Origin: Salvator merianae
Lineage: Eukaryota > Chordata > Lepidosauria > Squamata > Teiidae
Length of the DNA: 64,000 bases
NCBI GenBank assembly: GCA_003586115.2
Contig: QVOM02000103.1
Span: forward strand, 10,153,289 to 10,217,288
Direction of reading: 5' to 3'
Made by a program: the position numbers and the translations under genes. The notes beneath the pieces are model-generated. The model searched no databases. It was not told where the DNA came from and saw nothing but the letters and a program-made list of their open reading frames with translations. This document shows positions 55,201 to 64,000 of the stretch, in pieces (the first letter of the stretch is position 1; the number at the start of each line of letters is the position of its first letter).

Positions 55201-58200
55201 GACTTTCTGTTTTTTACTGTAATCTTTTAACAAGTTTGGTGTACGCCACCCACTCACTTTCCCCATTTTGAGCTACTATATGGATGACAGAGAGTGCATT
55301 TTATTGTTTTATACAAGTCTTGCCCTAGATTCACCTTTCTGTGTTGTCATGTCGCTTCAGTGCACAGCTTTTAAAATCCTAACAACAGCCTTGCAGGGTA
55401 AACCAGTCACTGTAACAAATGCTCAGGGCCCACCAGTGTAGAAATTTTGATTTGGGTCTCCCAGACAGCCTGATAATAATTTCTTAGAAGTTTCTAAATT
55501 ATCATCAGCATTATCATCTCACATAGTAAGAAATGTTTATTTTCATATGCATTAACAACTCTTATGACACAGAAAGGGCATGCATTATAAAAAGGGGAAT
55601 GCATATTTGTCATCAAGAAAAGTGCCAGCAATTCTGGCTCCCTGAAGAATGCATGCTTGCAAAAGTGTATTTTCCACATTTTCACTTTCCTTAGATACAT
55701 ATTTTAAAGTGAAATATTTGAAGTGGCTTATCACAGTTTGACTAAGTCATGCTGCCTCCAAATGGAAGAGCCAATGGAGGATGTAAACAAGATGAGCTCT
55801 AAAGGGACTACTGGAAACCAGCCATGTGCCCATCCAATTCCTTTTGTGGCTTTCAGGCACTTATCTGGCTTCCGGTAACTCCAACTCAGCTGATTCCAGA
55901 AGGTGCTCACCAGATGTCAAAGGTAAGCTTCGCTATTTTGGGAAACTCAGCATTGTTGCTGCGTTTCTCATAACAGTGATATTACAGGTCTTTGGGCCCT
56001 TAAAGTGGCACTTTATTGAGAATGCCAGGGATCTGTCTGGCTCCAGACACAAAGGGAATCTTGTGATTGTCTCAGCACTATATTGGGAATGCCAGATAGA
56101 TCCCTAGCATTCCCAATATAGTGCTGAGACAATCACAAGATTCCCTTTGTGTCTGGAGGCAGCCTCAGTGGTTGCAAAAGTCTTTTGCAATGTGCACCTG
56201 TCTGGAATTGTGATGTATCTCCATGGTCAGGACACTGCCCAGGTTGCTTCCTACCTCCAGTATGAAAATCACTATGTAAAAAGCTGATCCATACAATTAA
56301 AATGTACAGTCTCAGTGGATTTTTGACTCAATAAGCTGACTGATTTGGCCAGCTAGAGTTGGGGTTTAAAATTAGGCATCTTAAAGAGAACTGTAAGTTC
56401 TCCCAACTTCTTTCTTTCAGCTATATTTATTTCTCAAGGAGGAAAAGGAAGCCACCCTTCATGTTGAAGCAAGAGGAACTATACACTGTATAAGTGTTCT
56501 CACAAATGCGACTGCACCAATGGAAACCACACTGATCACACTGGTCTATGTCACCCAGGAATTCTGATAGGGAACAAAAATGCCAAACATTCTTTTATAT
56601 AAGAAGTAGCCGTATCAATCCACTCTTTCTGCCATTAATTTTACTGGTTAGGAAAAGTAGTCACTTACCAAAGCTGGCATTATTCATGGAAGCCTGTGAC
56701 TGTTGCTGCTGCTGTGAATGGGAGTGCGGGTGGTGCTGTTGATGCTGGTGATATCCTCCATGCTGCATTGAGGAGGGGTGAATGGACATCACAGGAGGGG
56801 GACCATAGCTGTCACTTCCTGGCTGCTTGCTACTCTGGGATGGGCAGCCTTCTGAGGTTGGAGTGTGGAGTGAGGGTGCAGCTCCCACAGAAGAGGGCAC
56901 CTGCTGTTGTTGGTACATATAGTAATTGTGGTTGGAGGACTGCATGTCACCAATGAGGGAAGAGAAATCTGAAGGCAGAATTAAAAAGAAACTATTAAAA
57001 TATGTAATATTAGAAAAAGGTCAGCTCTGTAATTGATATTCAATCTTGCCTTGCTGTTGAAGACCCTTCATCAGCCCTTCAATCAAAGCAATCATCATAC
57101 TTCTAGTAACACTTCTATTATTCAGAAGCTCATTAAGGGCCTTTCTGCACTTACCTCGCTGTGATCTGGTCCAGTGGGTCTGGATTACAGCAAGGTTCAG
57201 CCTGGACCAATGCCATCTGCACAGTGATGCAGTTCCAGCCAAGCCTCTGCACTGGCCCCAAAGATCACAAAAGCTTTGGAATCATCTCCTGAGGGCTCTG
57301 ACAGTCAGGAATTAACATTCCTAGCCTTGGAGCCCCCAGGGGACCTACTTTGGTGGCACAATAAGGCATCCCACTGAGATGGGTCCCCCTGTAATCCAGA
57401 ACACAGAGTTGTGTACTTTCTGCAAGCCTCCAAGATCCGGATTAAGCCCTGCTAGTATACCAGTGGACCTCAACATTGAGGTCTATTAGTGATTCAGATC
57501 ACAGGTCTCCTGATCTGGATCATGCTCTGTCCTGTGCAGACAGAGTGTTCCAGCAGTGGGCAGGGCCACTCTGATCTGCACTAACATGTGGACTGATGAA
57601 GCCCTGAAGGGTACTTTGCAGCACAGTATTCTGGATCTAAGGTAAGTGCAGGAAGGCCCTTAGACTTTAAATTCCCTGCTTTTTGCATATCAAAATAAGA
57701 CAAAAGACAAATTCTAAGATGCTGCCCTCCAGTGGTTTTAACTGAACCACACAACCCCTTAATTCTCTAGAAAAAGCATTGTAAGGAAAAGCATTGTACT
57801 ATTTCTGCAATGTAAAAATGCAAATAAATAAATAAATAAATAAAATTTCCTAAAACAAGTTCACTGCACTTGGCCTTTCCAAACACACATCATCATATTT
57901 TTCTCTTACTTTGGAGGCAATCAATCTAGAAAAGTCAGGCCCCTAATTCTGTATCAACTTTTCATTTAATATTTAAGAAGAGAGAGATTCAGTTAAGAGC
58001 AAGACATGGGCTCATTCCTGCTGGGAGCCATTCTGCTCCCTAGGACTTGATGCCTCCTCTGTGGGAGTGAAATCATTTTCCTTGAACAATAACAAGTAAA
58101 AAAATAAATAAATAAGACATGGGTTTTTAAACATTCTCTAGGGCATGCTAATAGTTGGTTGAGGAGGCTGTTTAAAGAGCAAAAGTCACAAAACTATCAG

Positions 58201-61200
58201 GGATAGTCCAAATTCAATGCTAAAGAACCTGACAAGAAATCAGTTCATAGATGAAGCCTCAGTGATACTGCCAAGAACCTCACACCATTTTCTCTCAAGC
58301 AGCTTTTGACCGAGTTAGTCCCAAGTAAGTACTCGTTGTTATGTACTGCTGAACCAGTGCAATGCTGATGATGACGTGAACAAGCCTATACAGTTTTAGT
58401 TGCAGATATGGAAGTGGTGAATCATTACCTTTTTCTGGGGAGATGCTATGGATTTAACCTGCGACCCTCTGCTTCCCAGGTAGTTGCTCTACCACTGAGT
58501 AACAGTCATGGTTAGAAGAAGCATTAACCAAGCCAGAAGACAGCATCTCACAGTATTCTCAACATGGGAAAAGGCTAGACAAGCTCTTGATTCTGCTTAG
58601 AGACTGGAGACTGGCTTTCAATGTCACAGAAGATACACAGAACAGAGACATTTCTTAACAAGTAACAACCCAAAAGGGATTATCATATTCCTGATTACTA
58701 TATGCCTTCCATCCATCACACCATGACCATGACTTACTCACCATGTTGGGATGAGGAGGATTTCTCAAGCATGGATTTATACAAATTTCTAAAAGACCAG
58801 CTCAAGTCCTGGAAGTTGATCTCAGAATAGGAGAATTTCAAGTCATTGTTGGAACTGTAATGTGGAGGGGGCACATCTGACCCTTCACGGCCCTGCCCAC
58901 CTGCCACGGTTGCTGCCACATCCACAGGACCTGCACTCTGCTGAGGACAAATAACGATATTATGCATAAACTTTACTACATGACCTTTGGATAATAGGGA
59001 TCTCATATTTACAGCCAATAGTTGTTCACATCAGAAAAGAGACATCACCGAACCACTGCTTTCTTACACACCAGTGACAAAACACACCGTTCCCTGCAGT
59101 GACATTTTTTTATTCTTTATCACTCTACTATTCTTTTCGTCCTCCGTTCTTCAAAATCTTCCTTGGGTGATTCCTCTGTTCACATTCTTGGTTCTCACAG
59201 ATTCCCAGTCCATCTCCACTTACCTGGCTATAATTACTAATAGGTGGTGTGCTTTGCAATGACAGCTGCTGGGTAGACTCAGGAGATAGTGATGCTTCTG
59301 CCCCAACAGAAACAGGCCCACGGGGGCTCTTGCTTGCCTCTTGCTCTGGGGAATCCTGTGACAACTGAGCAGGTGGGAAAACACACACACAAGAAACAGG
59401 TGGACAAAGAAACAAAGTTGGAAAGAATAAGTTTCCTACATTCAGCCACAAACACCGTGTACAGAGTACAGAAGAGCATATGTACCAATCAAGGGGAGAC
59501 TAACTTCCTAAGGCAAAAGGGAAATCCAAACCCCATAAAATGCCAGCCTCATTTTTTGGATAAACCATTTAAAATTATCAGACTTGGTCACCGAGAGGAT
59601 TCTAGAACATAATGCATAATATAACAAACTTTCAATTAGAGTTGTAACTAATTTGAGAATTTTAATTAAATCTGTATATGTGTTCAAAACAGTATTTGTA
59701 ATGCCCTTTCGTAATTACTGGATTATAAGTACATGTACTGCAACTAGTATAAACTCAGAATAGGCACTTCCCTATGCATGAAAGAAAATGAGGAAAATGT
59801 ACCTAGTTAAAGATATTCCTTTGCTGCCAAATTTCCATACCATCTTTTTAGCAGATTAAGAGTTTTAAAGTTCTTTAATCTAATTAGCACTGCAAACCTG
59901 GCATTTCTGGGCAGCTGCACATAATGCTGGTTAAAAGATGTGTATTAGTTGCTATTGGGTCCAGTTCAAGGTAGTAACACAGACATACAGGGCCCTAATA
60001 ATTTGGCACTGAAAATCTGAAGATGATCGTCTCGCTCAGATATTAGGTAGTTTAAAGAATAACAATACACAAGAAAACCTTCTTGGTGGTGGTTACAAGG
60101 CTATGGAACTACTTCCACTTTGACGAGAACAAGGCAACATCACTGTATACCTCCCAGTGCCTAGTTTTGCTATCTGTATTTATATTTGAGTTTACATAAC
60201 ATTTTTATTGTTTCGTCTTCTAAATTTTGTTCTTTTTTTCTGAGACCTTAGGGGAAGGGCATATTATCAACATAAATAATGAACTTCTTATTAGTTTAAT
60301 CCTGACCACTCCTTTATTGTGTTAAGGATTATTATAGGCTCAGTATTCGACCACCAGCTCCAGTTCAACATATATAATTGCCAATGCTATCTAATGCTGG
60401 CTATACTTTAGGCACATATAGATATATATATTTGTATGTGTCAAACCTACCCTTACCCAAATGAAACTAATCAATTTATTAGCATCACAGTTATTGTTTC
60501 AAAAACAAGCAAACAAAAACCAGGTTAAATAGATGTCCTATAAAATCACAGAACCTGTCAACTTTTGGAAAGACCAGTCAATTCTCCCCTCCACCAATGT
60601 TTTGAGTCTTGGAGGATGCGTAAGATAGTTGCACTTACATCATCATCTGGAGGATGCCGCCTCTTCCGGGAGATATCAGGACAGGTATCTATTGTCCAGT
60701 AAGATCCCTGAAATGAGTGAGAGGACTGGTGACAGGAGAACAAACCATTTATACGAGCTTAAACAACAGCATCAGTGAAATCTGTGATAGTAAAGAATAT
60801 ACAGATTGACAGCACTATCCCTTGTTCTTACTACCCAAGACATGGCTCTTTTCTCATATGTTGTAAGCGTGTACTCTTGCAATATCTGCCTTGATTTATT
60901 CTTGTGATGTCATAACACAACTTATCTTTCAGTCTCCTGTAAATGTTTTCAGAAGAACAAGTTGGACAAGAATAGCAATTCTGATGCAAAACCATGAAAC
61001 AGAATGACCACTGCAGAATGCAGTAAAATCTCAAGAAATATGATCTGTTTTGCTGCAGTACACTTTTAAGGTCATGAGCACACACACTACAATTTGGAAT
61101 ACAGGTTAGTATTGTTTTCTCATATGTGCAAATACTGAGGATTACTATGCTATTTAAACACACATCAGACTTCACTAATATTGTACTGGGAGACACAGCT

Positions 61201-62534
61201 GAACAAAACTTGAATATCTGAAAAAAAATCTGCTGTAATCTAGGCAAGACTAGCAGAGGTTCCTACCTGATACTATATTTTATCTATTTGGCTATTCATT
61301 CAGTGAAGGACTGGAGCAATGAAATATTGGCAGTCAGCATTCTGAACATGCTAGTTAAATTTAGCAATGTCCCTCACCTTTCCAGGGTCATCGCGAGGAC
61401 GAGGCACTTTTCGAAAGCATTTATTCAGTGACAGATTGTGACGAATGGAATTCTAGGGAAACAAAAAAAATATTGACATAGAAGTCAGGGAGGCTGCTTA
61501 TCCATTATTGCCCAATAACCTCCCTAATCTAAACACCCCTGCTTTCTTTTAATTCAGATATCCCAGTTATAGCTAGACACTTGCCATATAAACAGGGAAA
61601 ATACAAAGCGTACTAGAAGGAAGCGGCAGATGGAAAAAGCAACAGTTTTAAAGAGTGGTTTCCATCAGCTACTACTCCCCTACAAATCTCTAGGGCAGCA
61701 GTGCTTTAGAAATTCCATTATCATAATTAGGCTGCTGAGTCTGCTTTTTATACCCATACTGCTTGCATTCTAGCCAGTCTGAATTATGTCCTTAAAGTAA
61801 CAATAGACTCCTCATCTCATCCTTGATCTCTTGTTTGTTTTCAACTGCATTCTCGCCTCTGAGCCTTTGCCTCCCTTAGCATACGTACTTCTGCCTACTC
61901 TTCCAAGCTATGCTGCTATAAGGCAAGAAGCTGATAGTTGCAGTAGCAGATAGTAGTCTTATATTACATACATGGGACTTGACCTGCTGTACACCTGCCA
62001 AGTAGTGCACTTGAAGTTTTGACAAGACCTTATGTTTATTAAAAAAGAACATACATACAGAAGGAGTTTCATGTATAGAGAAAAACTGAGTGGTAACAGA
62101 CTTGGGCCTCTGTCTTCCTCTACCAGAAATACCTGTGCATAATCTTAAATTGGAATAAGCTCTTCTGCAGGCAGAAGACAGGCCTTTAGACTTGTTCTCA
62201 CCTTCCATCCAATGCCAGCATTTTTATAGTAGGGAAAGTTGTCACAAATCCAGCGATAGATCTCACTGAGGGTCATCTTCTTCGCAGGTGAAGAATTGAT
62301 GGCATACGTTATTAGTGTTGCATAGCTGTATCGTGGCTTTCCATCCTGGTGGACTGCAGCATCATCCTTGCTTAGGGTGGCATTGGGATCAGTGGGAGAA
62401 CCAGGTGGGCACTTCCGACCAGTCCCGGGGGCCCCCGACTGGGAAGCCCCTCCTAACTTCTCAATAGTGGCTCGAAGGGTCAGCTGTGGAAGCCAATCAA
62501 TGGATGTGAGACTGCTTTCCAAGTCAGAGGCCAT
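40128..62534 (-). CDS. FOXJ2: FOXJ2, forkhead box protein J2 (complete CDS, 10 coding exons)
   Basis: Ten minus-strand exons join in frame: 62202-62534, 61378-61452, 60639-60707, 59224-59364, 58742-58940, 56669-56968, 53101-53202, 52735-52932, 51666-51764 and 40128-40207. The sum is 1596 bases, 531 codons plus TAG. FOXJ2 is a nuclear sequence-specific transcriptional activator. The forkhead domain spans about residues 65-159 ([16 protein letters not shown], recognition helix [15 protein letters not shown], then GKGSYWTID), ending in the basic RKRRH. Then come a serine/proline-rich region, a conserved [20 protein letters not shown] block, a Gln/His-rich stretch (about 330-365), a conserved [20 protein letters not shown] region and an acidic C-terminus [13 protein letters not shown]. 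Human FOXJ2 is 574 residues; the shortfall is mainly in the Gln/Pro-rich exon 6. The start ATG has context GCACCATGG. FOXJ3 is excluded by the sequence and by synteny with C3AR1/NECAP1. Confidence 0.96.
41277..41306. repeat. (CCTC)n microsatellite
   Basis: About seven units of CCTC/CTCC. Confidence 0.95.
41896..42840 (+). mobile_element. L1 3' fragment
   Basis: Plus-strand translation gives an ORF2 C-terminal region: [20 protein letters not shown] at about 42294-42353, then TKEICFMHC and [15 protein letters not shown] (42400-42519), corresponding to the L1 'H.WW.C..v..FW..I' block and the helix after it. It ends in AATAAATAAATAAAT at 42817-42832. 5'-truncated. Confidence 0.75.
44500..44600 (-). 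mobile_element. Hairpin element fragment, copy A
   Basis: It contains 'tatattgggaatgc' (44516-44529) and its inverted copy 'gcattcccaatata' (44543-44556), followed by 'aacctgcatttggaagc'. It matches the end region of the 413-bp element at 55751-56163, in the same orientation. Only the hairpin end is clear. Confidence 0.65.
45780..46060 (+). mobile_element. Possible non-LTR reverse transcriptase remnant
   Basis: Decayed translation resembles the front of a non-LTR RT: a [24 protein letters not shown] segment (about 45838-45897), then [13 protein letters not shown], then a 'gL.lPF....ivi' segment near 45975-46030. The usual RT order is recognisable but no catalytic box is seen. Weak. Confidence 0.35.
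48817..49135 (+). mobile_element. Hairpin element, copy B (truncated)
   Basis: Hairpin arms 48861-48873 and 48885-48897 ('tattgggaatgcc' and its complement). The downstream body, with 'gtttcccataatagcaatg' and 'agaaaataacaaaaggaagt', is repeated about 410 bp to the right in copy C. Opposite orientation to the 56-kb copy. The far end is missing. Confidence 0.7.
49229..49653 (+). mobile_element. Hairpin element, copy C (nearly full length)
   Basis: Hairpin near 49276-49312 ('ctgggaatgcc' / 'cattcccaatat'). The body is co-linear with copy B and, in reverse complement, with 55751-56163. The right end 'tggaggcagc' (49643-49652) is the terminal repeat, and the left end 'ggatgttccagaca' is a diverged version of 'ggctgcctccagaca'. 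Confidence 0.7.
50030..50185 (+). mobile_element. LINE-like 3' tail
   Basis: A T-rich segment ends in 'aatgttttgaataaataaat' with AATA repeats at 50168-50187. This is the typical closing sequence of reptile L2-like LINEs; too short for a firm family. Confidence 0.4.
51666..51764 (-). CDS. FOXJ2: FOXJ2 coding exon 9
   Basis: Acceptor TCTGCTAG, donor CCAG|GTAAGG. It encodes [20 protein letters not shown] then [13 protein letters not shown], a proline/tyrosine-rich segment conserved in FOXJ2. Confidence 0.93.
52735..52932 (-). CDS. FOXJ2: FOXJ2 coding exon 8
   Basis: Acceptor CCCTCTGCAG, donor CAAG|GTATTC. It encodes [20 protein letters not shown] then [16 protein letters not shown], then a less conserved segment with [17 protein letters not shown]. 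Confidence 0.94.
53101..53202 (-). CDS. FOXJ2: FOXJ2 coding exon 7
   Basis: Acceptor GTTTTCCAG, donor TCAG|GTGGGC. It encodes [20 protein letters not shown] then [14 protein letters not shown], strongly conserved in FOXJ2. Confidence 0.95.
55376..55470 (-). mobile_element. tRNA-SINE fragment
   Basis: Plus-strand text 'taacaacagccttgcagggt' and 'tttgatttgggtctcccagac' is the reverse complement of the middle and B-box region of a squamate tRNA-derived SINE. Short and diverged. Confidence 0.5.
55751..56163 (-). mobile_element. Hairpin element, copy D, with perfect 52-bp inverted arms
   Basis: A 413-bp unit with 10-bp inverted ends GCTGCCTCCA (55751-55760) and TGGAGGCAGC (56154-56163). At its right end two 52-bp arms, 56041-56092 and 56107-56158, are exact reverse complements around a 14-base spacer. 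The body aligns with copy C in reverse. No open frame. It behaves like a foldback or MITE-type element; the superfamily is not determined and no clear target duplication is visible. Confidence 0.8.
56669..56968 (-). CDS. FOXJ2: FOXJ2 coding exon 6 (Gln/His/Pro-rich)
   Basis: Acceptor CTGCCTTCAG, donor TTTG|GTAAGT. It encodes [20 protein letters not shown], a short [29 protein letters not shown], a His/Gln cluster ([19 protein letters not shown]) and MNNASFG. The long Gln/Pro run of the mammalian protein is nearly absent here. Confidence 0.94.
57134..57662. mobile_element. MITE with 23-bp terminal inverted repeats
   Basis: The ends 57134-57156 (taagggcctttctgcac...) and 57640-57662 (...gtgcaggaaggccctta) are inverted with 22 of 23 bases paired. 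The outermost TA on each side may be the target duplication, as in Tc1/mariner, but this overlaps the symmetry of the repeat. No transposase sequence. It is about 529 bp and lies in FOXJ2 intron 5. Confidence 0.8.
57822..57845. repeat. (AAAT)n microsatellite
   Basis: Six AAAT units, perhaps a retroposon tail. Confidence 0.9.
58433..58505 (-). mobile_element. tRNA-like SINE head
   Basis: The minus strand reads 'ctcagtggtagagcaactac' (A box within TGGTAGAGCAACT) and, about 25 bases on, 'caggttaaatccatagc' (B box, diverged from GGTTCAATCCC). This matches a tRNA-derived SINE head common in lizards. It is not a functional tRNA: no acceptor stem pairing and an altered B box. Confidence 0.65.
58742..58940 (-). 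CDS. FOXJ2: FOXJ2 coding exon 5
   Basis: Acceptor TTTGTCCTCAG, donor CATG|GTGAGT. It encodes [20 protein letters not shown], then [15 protein letters not shown] and the conserved [20 protein letters not shown], then [11 protein letters not shown]. Confidence 0.95.
59224..59364 (-). CDS. FOXJ2: FOXJ2 coding exon 4
   Basis: Acceptor CCTGCTCAG, donor AGCCAG|GTAAGT. It encodes [20 protein letters not shown] then [19 protein letters not shown] and PPISNYSQ, a Ser/Pro-rich segment after the forkhead domain. Confidence 0.94.
59365..60638. other. FOXJ2 intron 3
   Basis: The stretch 59930-60330 reads like the decayed 3' end of an L2-like LINE on the plus strand ('ttgctattgggtccagttca', 'ctgaaaatctgaagatg', 'ggctatggaactacttcc'). 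Otherwise nothing. No additional exon seen. Confidence 0.45.
60639..60707 (-). CDS. FOXJ2: FOXJ2 coding exon 3 (end of forkhead)
   Basis: Acceptor CATTTCAG, donor GATGAT|GTAAGT. It encodes [20 protein letters not shown] then DDD: forkhead wing 2 and the basic nuclear-localisation stretch RKRRH. Confidence 0.95.
60708..62201. other. FOXJ2 introns 1 and 2
   Basis: Introns 60708-61377 and 61453-62201 flank the small exon 2. No repeat or other exon recognised. Confidence 0.4.
61378..61452 (-). CDS. FOXJ2: FOXJ2 coding exon 2 (forkhead recognition helix)
   Basis: Acceptor TTTCCCTAG, donor GGAAAG|GTGAGG. It encodes [20 protein letters not shown] then [15 protein letters not shown] is the DNA-contacting helix 3. 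Exactly 25 codons, phase 0 at both ends. Confidence 0.96.
62202..62534 (-). CDS. FOXJ2: FOXJ2 coding exon 1
   Basis: It encodes [20 protein letters not shown], then [20 protein letters not shown] and so on to GIGWK, with donor AAG|GTGAGA. It holds the N-terminal activation segment and the first two forkhead helices. A probable acceptor (TTTTTCTACCATAG, AG at 62557-62556) 21 bases before the ATG means the 5' untranslated exon and the promoter are right of this exon, probably outside the window. Confidence 0.96.
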
Positions 62535-62555
62535 GGTGCCAGAGATAAAAGTTAT

Positions 62556-63324
62556 CTATGGTAGAAAAAGAAATGAGACATGGTTTTATCATCTATGCAC
62601 TCCAACAAGAAAAATGTCTCTGAACAGACCAAAGCAAAAACTGTCTCTGAGGACACCAAGAGCCCACCTTCTGAAGCCAAAAAATTACCACATTTGAGTG
62701 AGTAAATGTAGTTGTATGAGTTGGGAAAGGGAGATGACAAGACTCTGAGCCTGATTTTATAGTTAGCATAGATCTGCAAACAGATTTTTCAGTCAGACTC
62801 TTCTTTTATTACTTTATAAAAAATCCTCTCCAGGAATTAAAAAAAAGGTTATCACACATACACACACTTTAGGCACAAGCTTCTCCAACAGATATGTGAA
62901 TTCAGTTTGGCTGAAAGACTTAGCAGGAAGGCTACATTGTCATTTCTAGGTAAAACAACATATGTAAGCTCCTGAAATATTAATACTGCAAATTAAGAAC
63001 AAGGAAGGAAGGAAAAAAGCAAGGGCATTTTTTAAGCTTCCACAGAAAAAAAGAGAACACTATGTGATATTCTGCACTCAGTCCACAAATATGTAAGATG
63101 GATAAATGATCCTTGTTACAGCAAAATATAATGGCAAAGATAAAGAATTTAATACTAAATAGAAAATACACTGAATAATTTAAATAAGAACATAAACAGG
63201 GATTATTGTGGCATCCTTATTAAGGACTTTTTTGGACTATAATGTATAAAACTGGTTGTATAAATCATTATCTTGAGTCAATAAGTGTGCATGAGAGTGT
63301 GTATATGTGTGTGTGTGTGTGTGT

Positions 63325-63358
<34 letters not shown>

Positions 63359-64000
63359 CAGAGAGAGAGAAACAGAGAGCATTTGTGCAAATACATACAT
63401 AGAAAACACAAACATATGCATATATATGTTTAAATGTACATGAATGGAGATATATGTTGTGAGGTCAGAGGAAAATGGACGGCAGAAAAATACATATACA
63501 AGCCCTTTATGCTGTGTCAGTTATTAGGTTCTGTATCAATATCCCTCTATCTACTCTACAATGCTATTACAGGACCTAATAACGTCCTTCACTAGAGTGA
63601 TCATTTCATTTGTCTTGTTTCAATGGGAGCAGAGAGGCATAGGGATTGCAATGTGGTAACTGGGAGCTCTGCTTTCATTTGCCTCAATGATGTCCCATTG
63701 GCACACAGTTCCAACAAATGAAAGAGAGGCTTCAAAATACTGCTATACCTTTCACACTGAAATCACACAAAGGAACATCCCTATTATTAATCTCCATTTT
63801 CCAATGGAATATGCCATCATCTCTCAGCAGCATGCTTCTAAGTGCTACACAAGTCATGTGATCAGTTTTCAAATATCACACACACAGATTTATTTATGCA
63901 TGCAGCTGTTGGCTGTTATAACAATGAACACAGCTAAGATAAAAAGTTAAAATAGAAGTTTGATTTAAAACACAATACAAACCCACCAAAATAAAACAAT
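62556..64000. other. Sequence upstream of FOXJ2 coding exon 1
   Basis: Probably 5' intron. Apart from the compound microsatellite nothing is identifiable, and it lacks the CpG density expected of the FOXJ2 promoter, which is likely further right. Confidence 0.4.
63296..63379. repeat. Compound (GT)n-(GA)n-(CAGA)n microsatellite
   Basis: Adjacent GT, GA, CAGA and GA runs over about 80 bases. Confidence 0.95.

Larger units (their letters stand above)
53203..56668. other. FOXJ2 intron 6
   Basis: It contains a SINE remnant (55.4 kb) and the 413-bp hairpin element (55.75-56.16 kb). The remainder, 53.3-55.3 kb, shows no exon or nameable repeat. Confidence 0.4.

Noticed and set aside
56041..56158. 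microRNA precursor
   Set aside because: Arms are perfectly paired over 52 bp and belong to a repeat family; without expression data a foldback element is the simpler reading.
58433..58505. Functional tRNA gene
   Set aside because: The boxes resemble pol III promoters but the acceptor stem does not pair and the B box is mutated; fits a SINE head.
1..64000. CRISPR array, operon or prokaryotic/phage system
   Set aside because: No spaced direct repeats, no dense coding; spliced vertebrate genes and LINEs show the DNA is a vertebrate chromosome.

Overview
This is vertebrate nuclear DNA, most likely from a squamate reptile (lizard, gecko or snake). The genes are split by GT-AG introns. The intergenic and intronic DNA is packed with L1, CR1, L2-like and RTE/BovB LINEs, tRNA-derived SINEs, a Ty1/copia LTR retrotransposon, a Tc1 derivative and several small inverted-repeat elements. 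That mixture, BovB plus copia plus CR1 in particular, is typical of squamates. The species call is inference.

Three protein-coding genes can be reconstructed. NECAP1 (minus strand) has its promoter and first exon near 24.2 kb and runs leftwards; exons 1-6 are present and the last ~45 codons lie beyond the left edge. C3AR1 (plus strand, 33.4-34.9 kb) has a single coding exon. FOXJ2 (minus strand) runs from 62.5 kb down to 40.1 kb, and all ten coding exons are present and in frame (531 codons plus stop). These three genes are neighbours in mammals (human 12p13), so this is a conserved syntenic block. NECAP1 and C3AR1 are divergent; C3AR1 and FOXJ2 converge tail to tail. They are not a functional pathway: NECAP1 is an endocytic adaptor-associated protein, C3AR1 is the complement C3a receptor, and FOXJ2 is a forkhead transcription factor.

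Layout: 1-3.4 kb, L1 fragments in NECAP1 intron 6; 3.8-7.3 kb, NECAP1 exons 6-3 with an inverted pair of CR1 fragments; 7.3-17.4 kb, intron 2 with SINE, BovB, an internally deleted copia element, a Tc1 derivative and L2-like pieces; 17.4-24.3 kb, exon 2, intron 1 (with a long L2-like LINE), exon 1 and a CpG-rich promoter; 24.4-33.4 kb, intergenic, with two copies of an unidentified 1.2-1.5 kb repeat; 33.4-34.9 kb, C3AR1; 34.9-40.1 kb, intergenic and 3' UTRs; 40.1-62.5 kb, FOXJ2 with an 11.5-kb intron 9 holding L1 and hairpin-bearing repeats; 62.5-64 kb, FOXJ2 upstream intron with a compound microsatellite.

I found no new gene system. The observations most worth a second look are a perfect 52-bp inverted repeat in a small four-copy hairpin element family (56.0 kb), a copia deletion derivative with an exact 5-bp target-site duplication (11-12.8 kb), a Tc1-type derivative flanked by TA (14.4 kb), and the paired unidentified repeats with very different CpG retention (25.5 and 28.2 kb).
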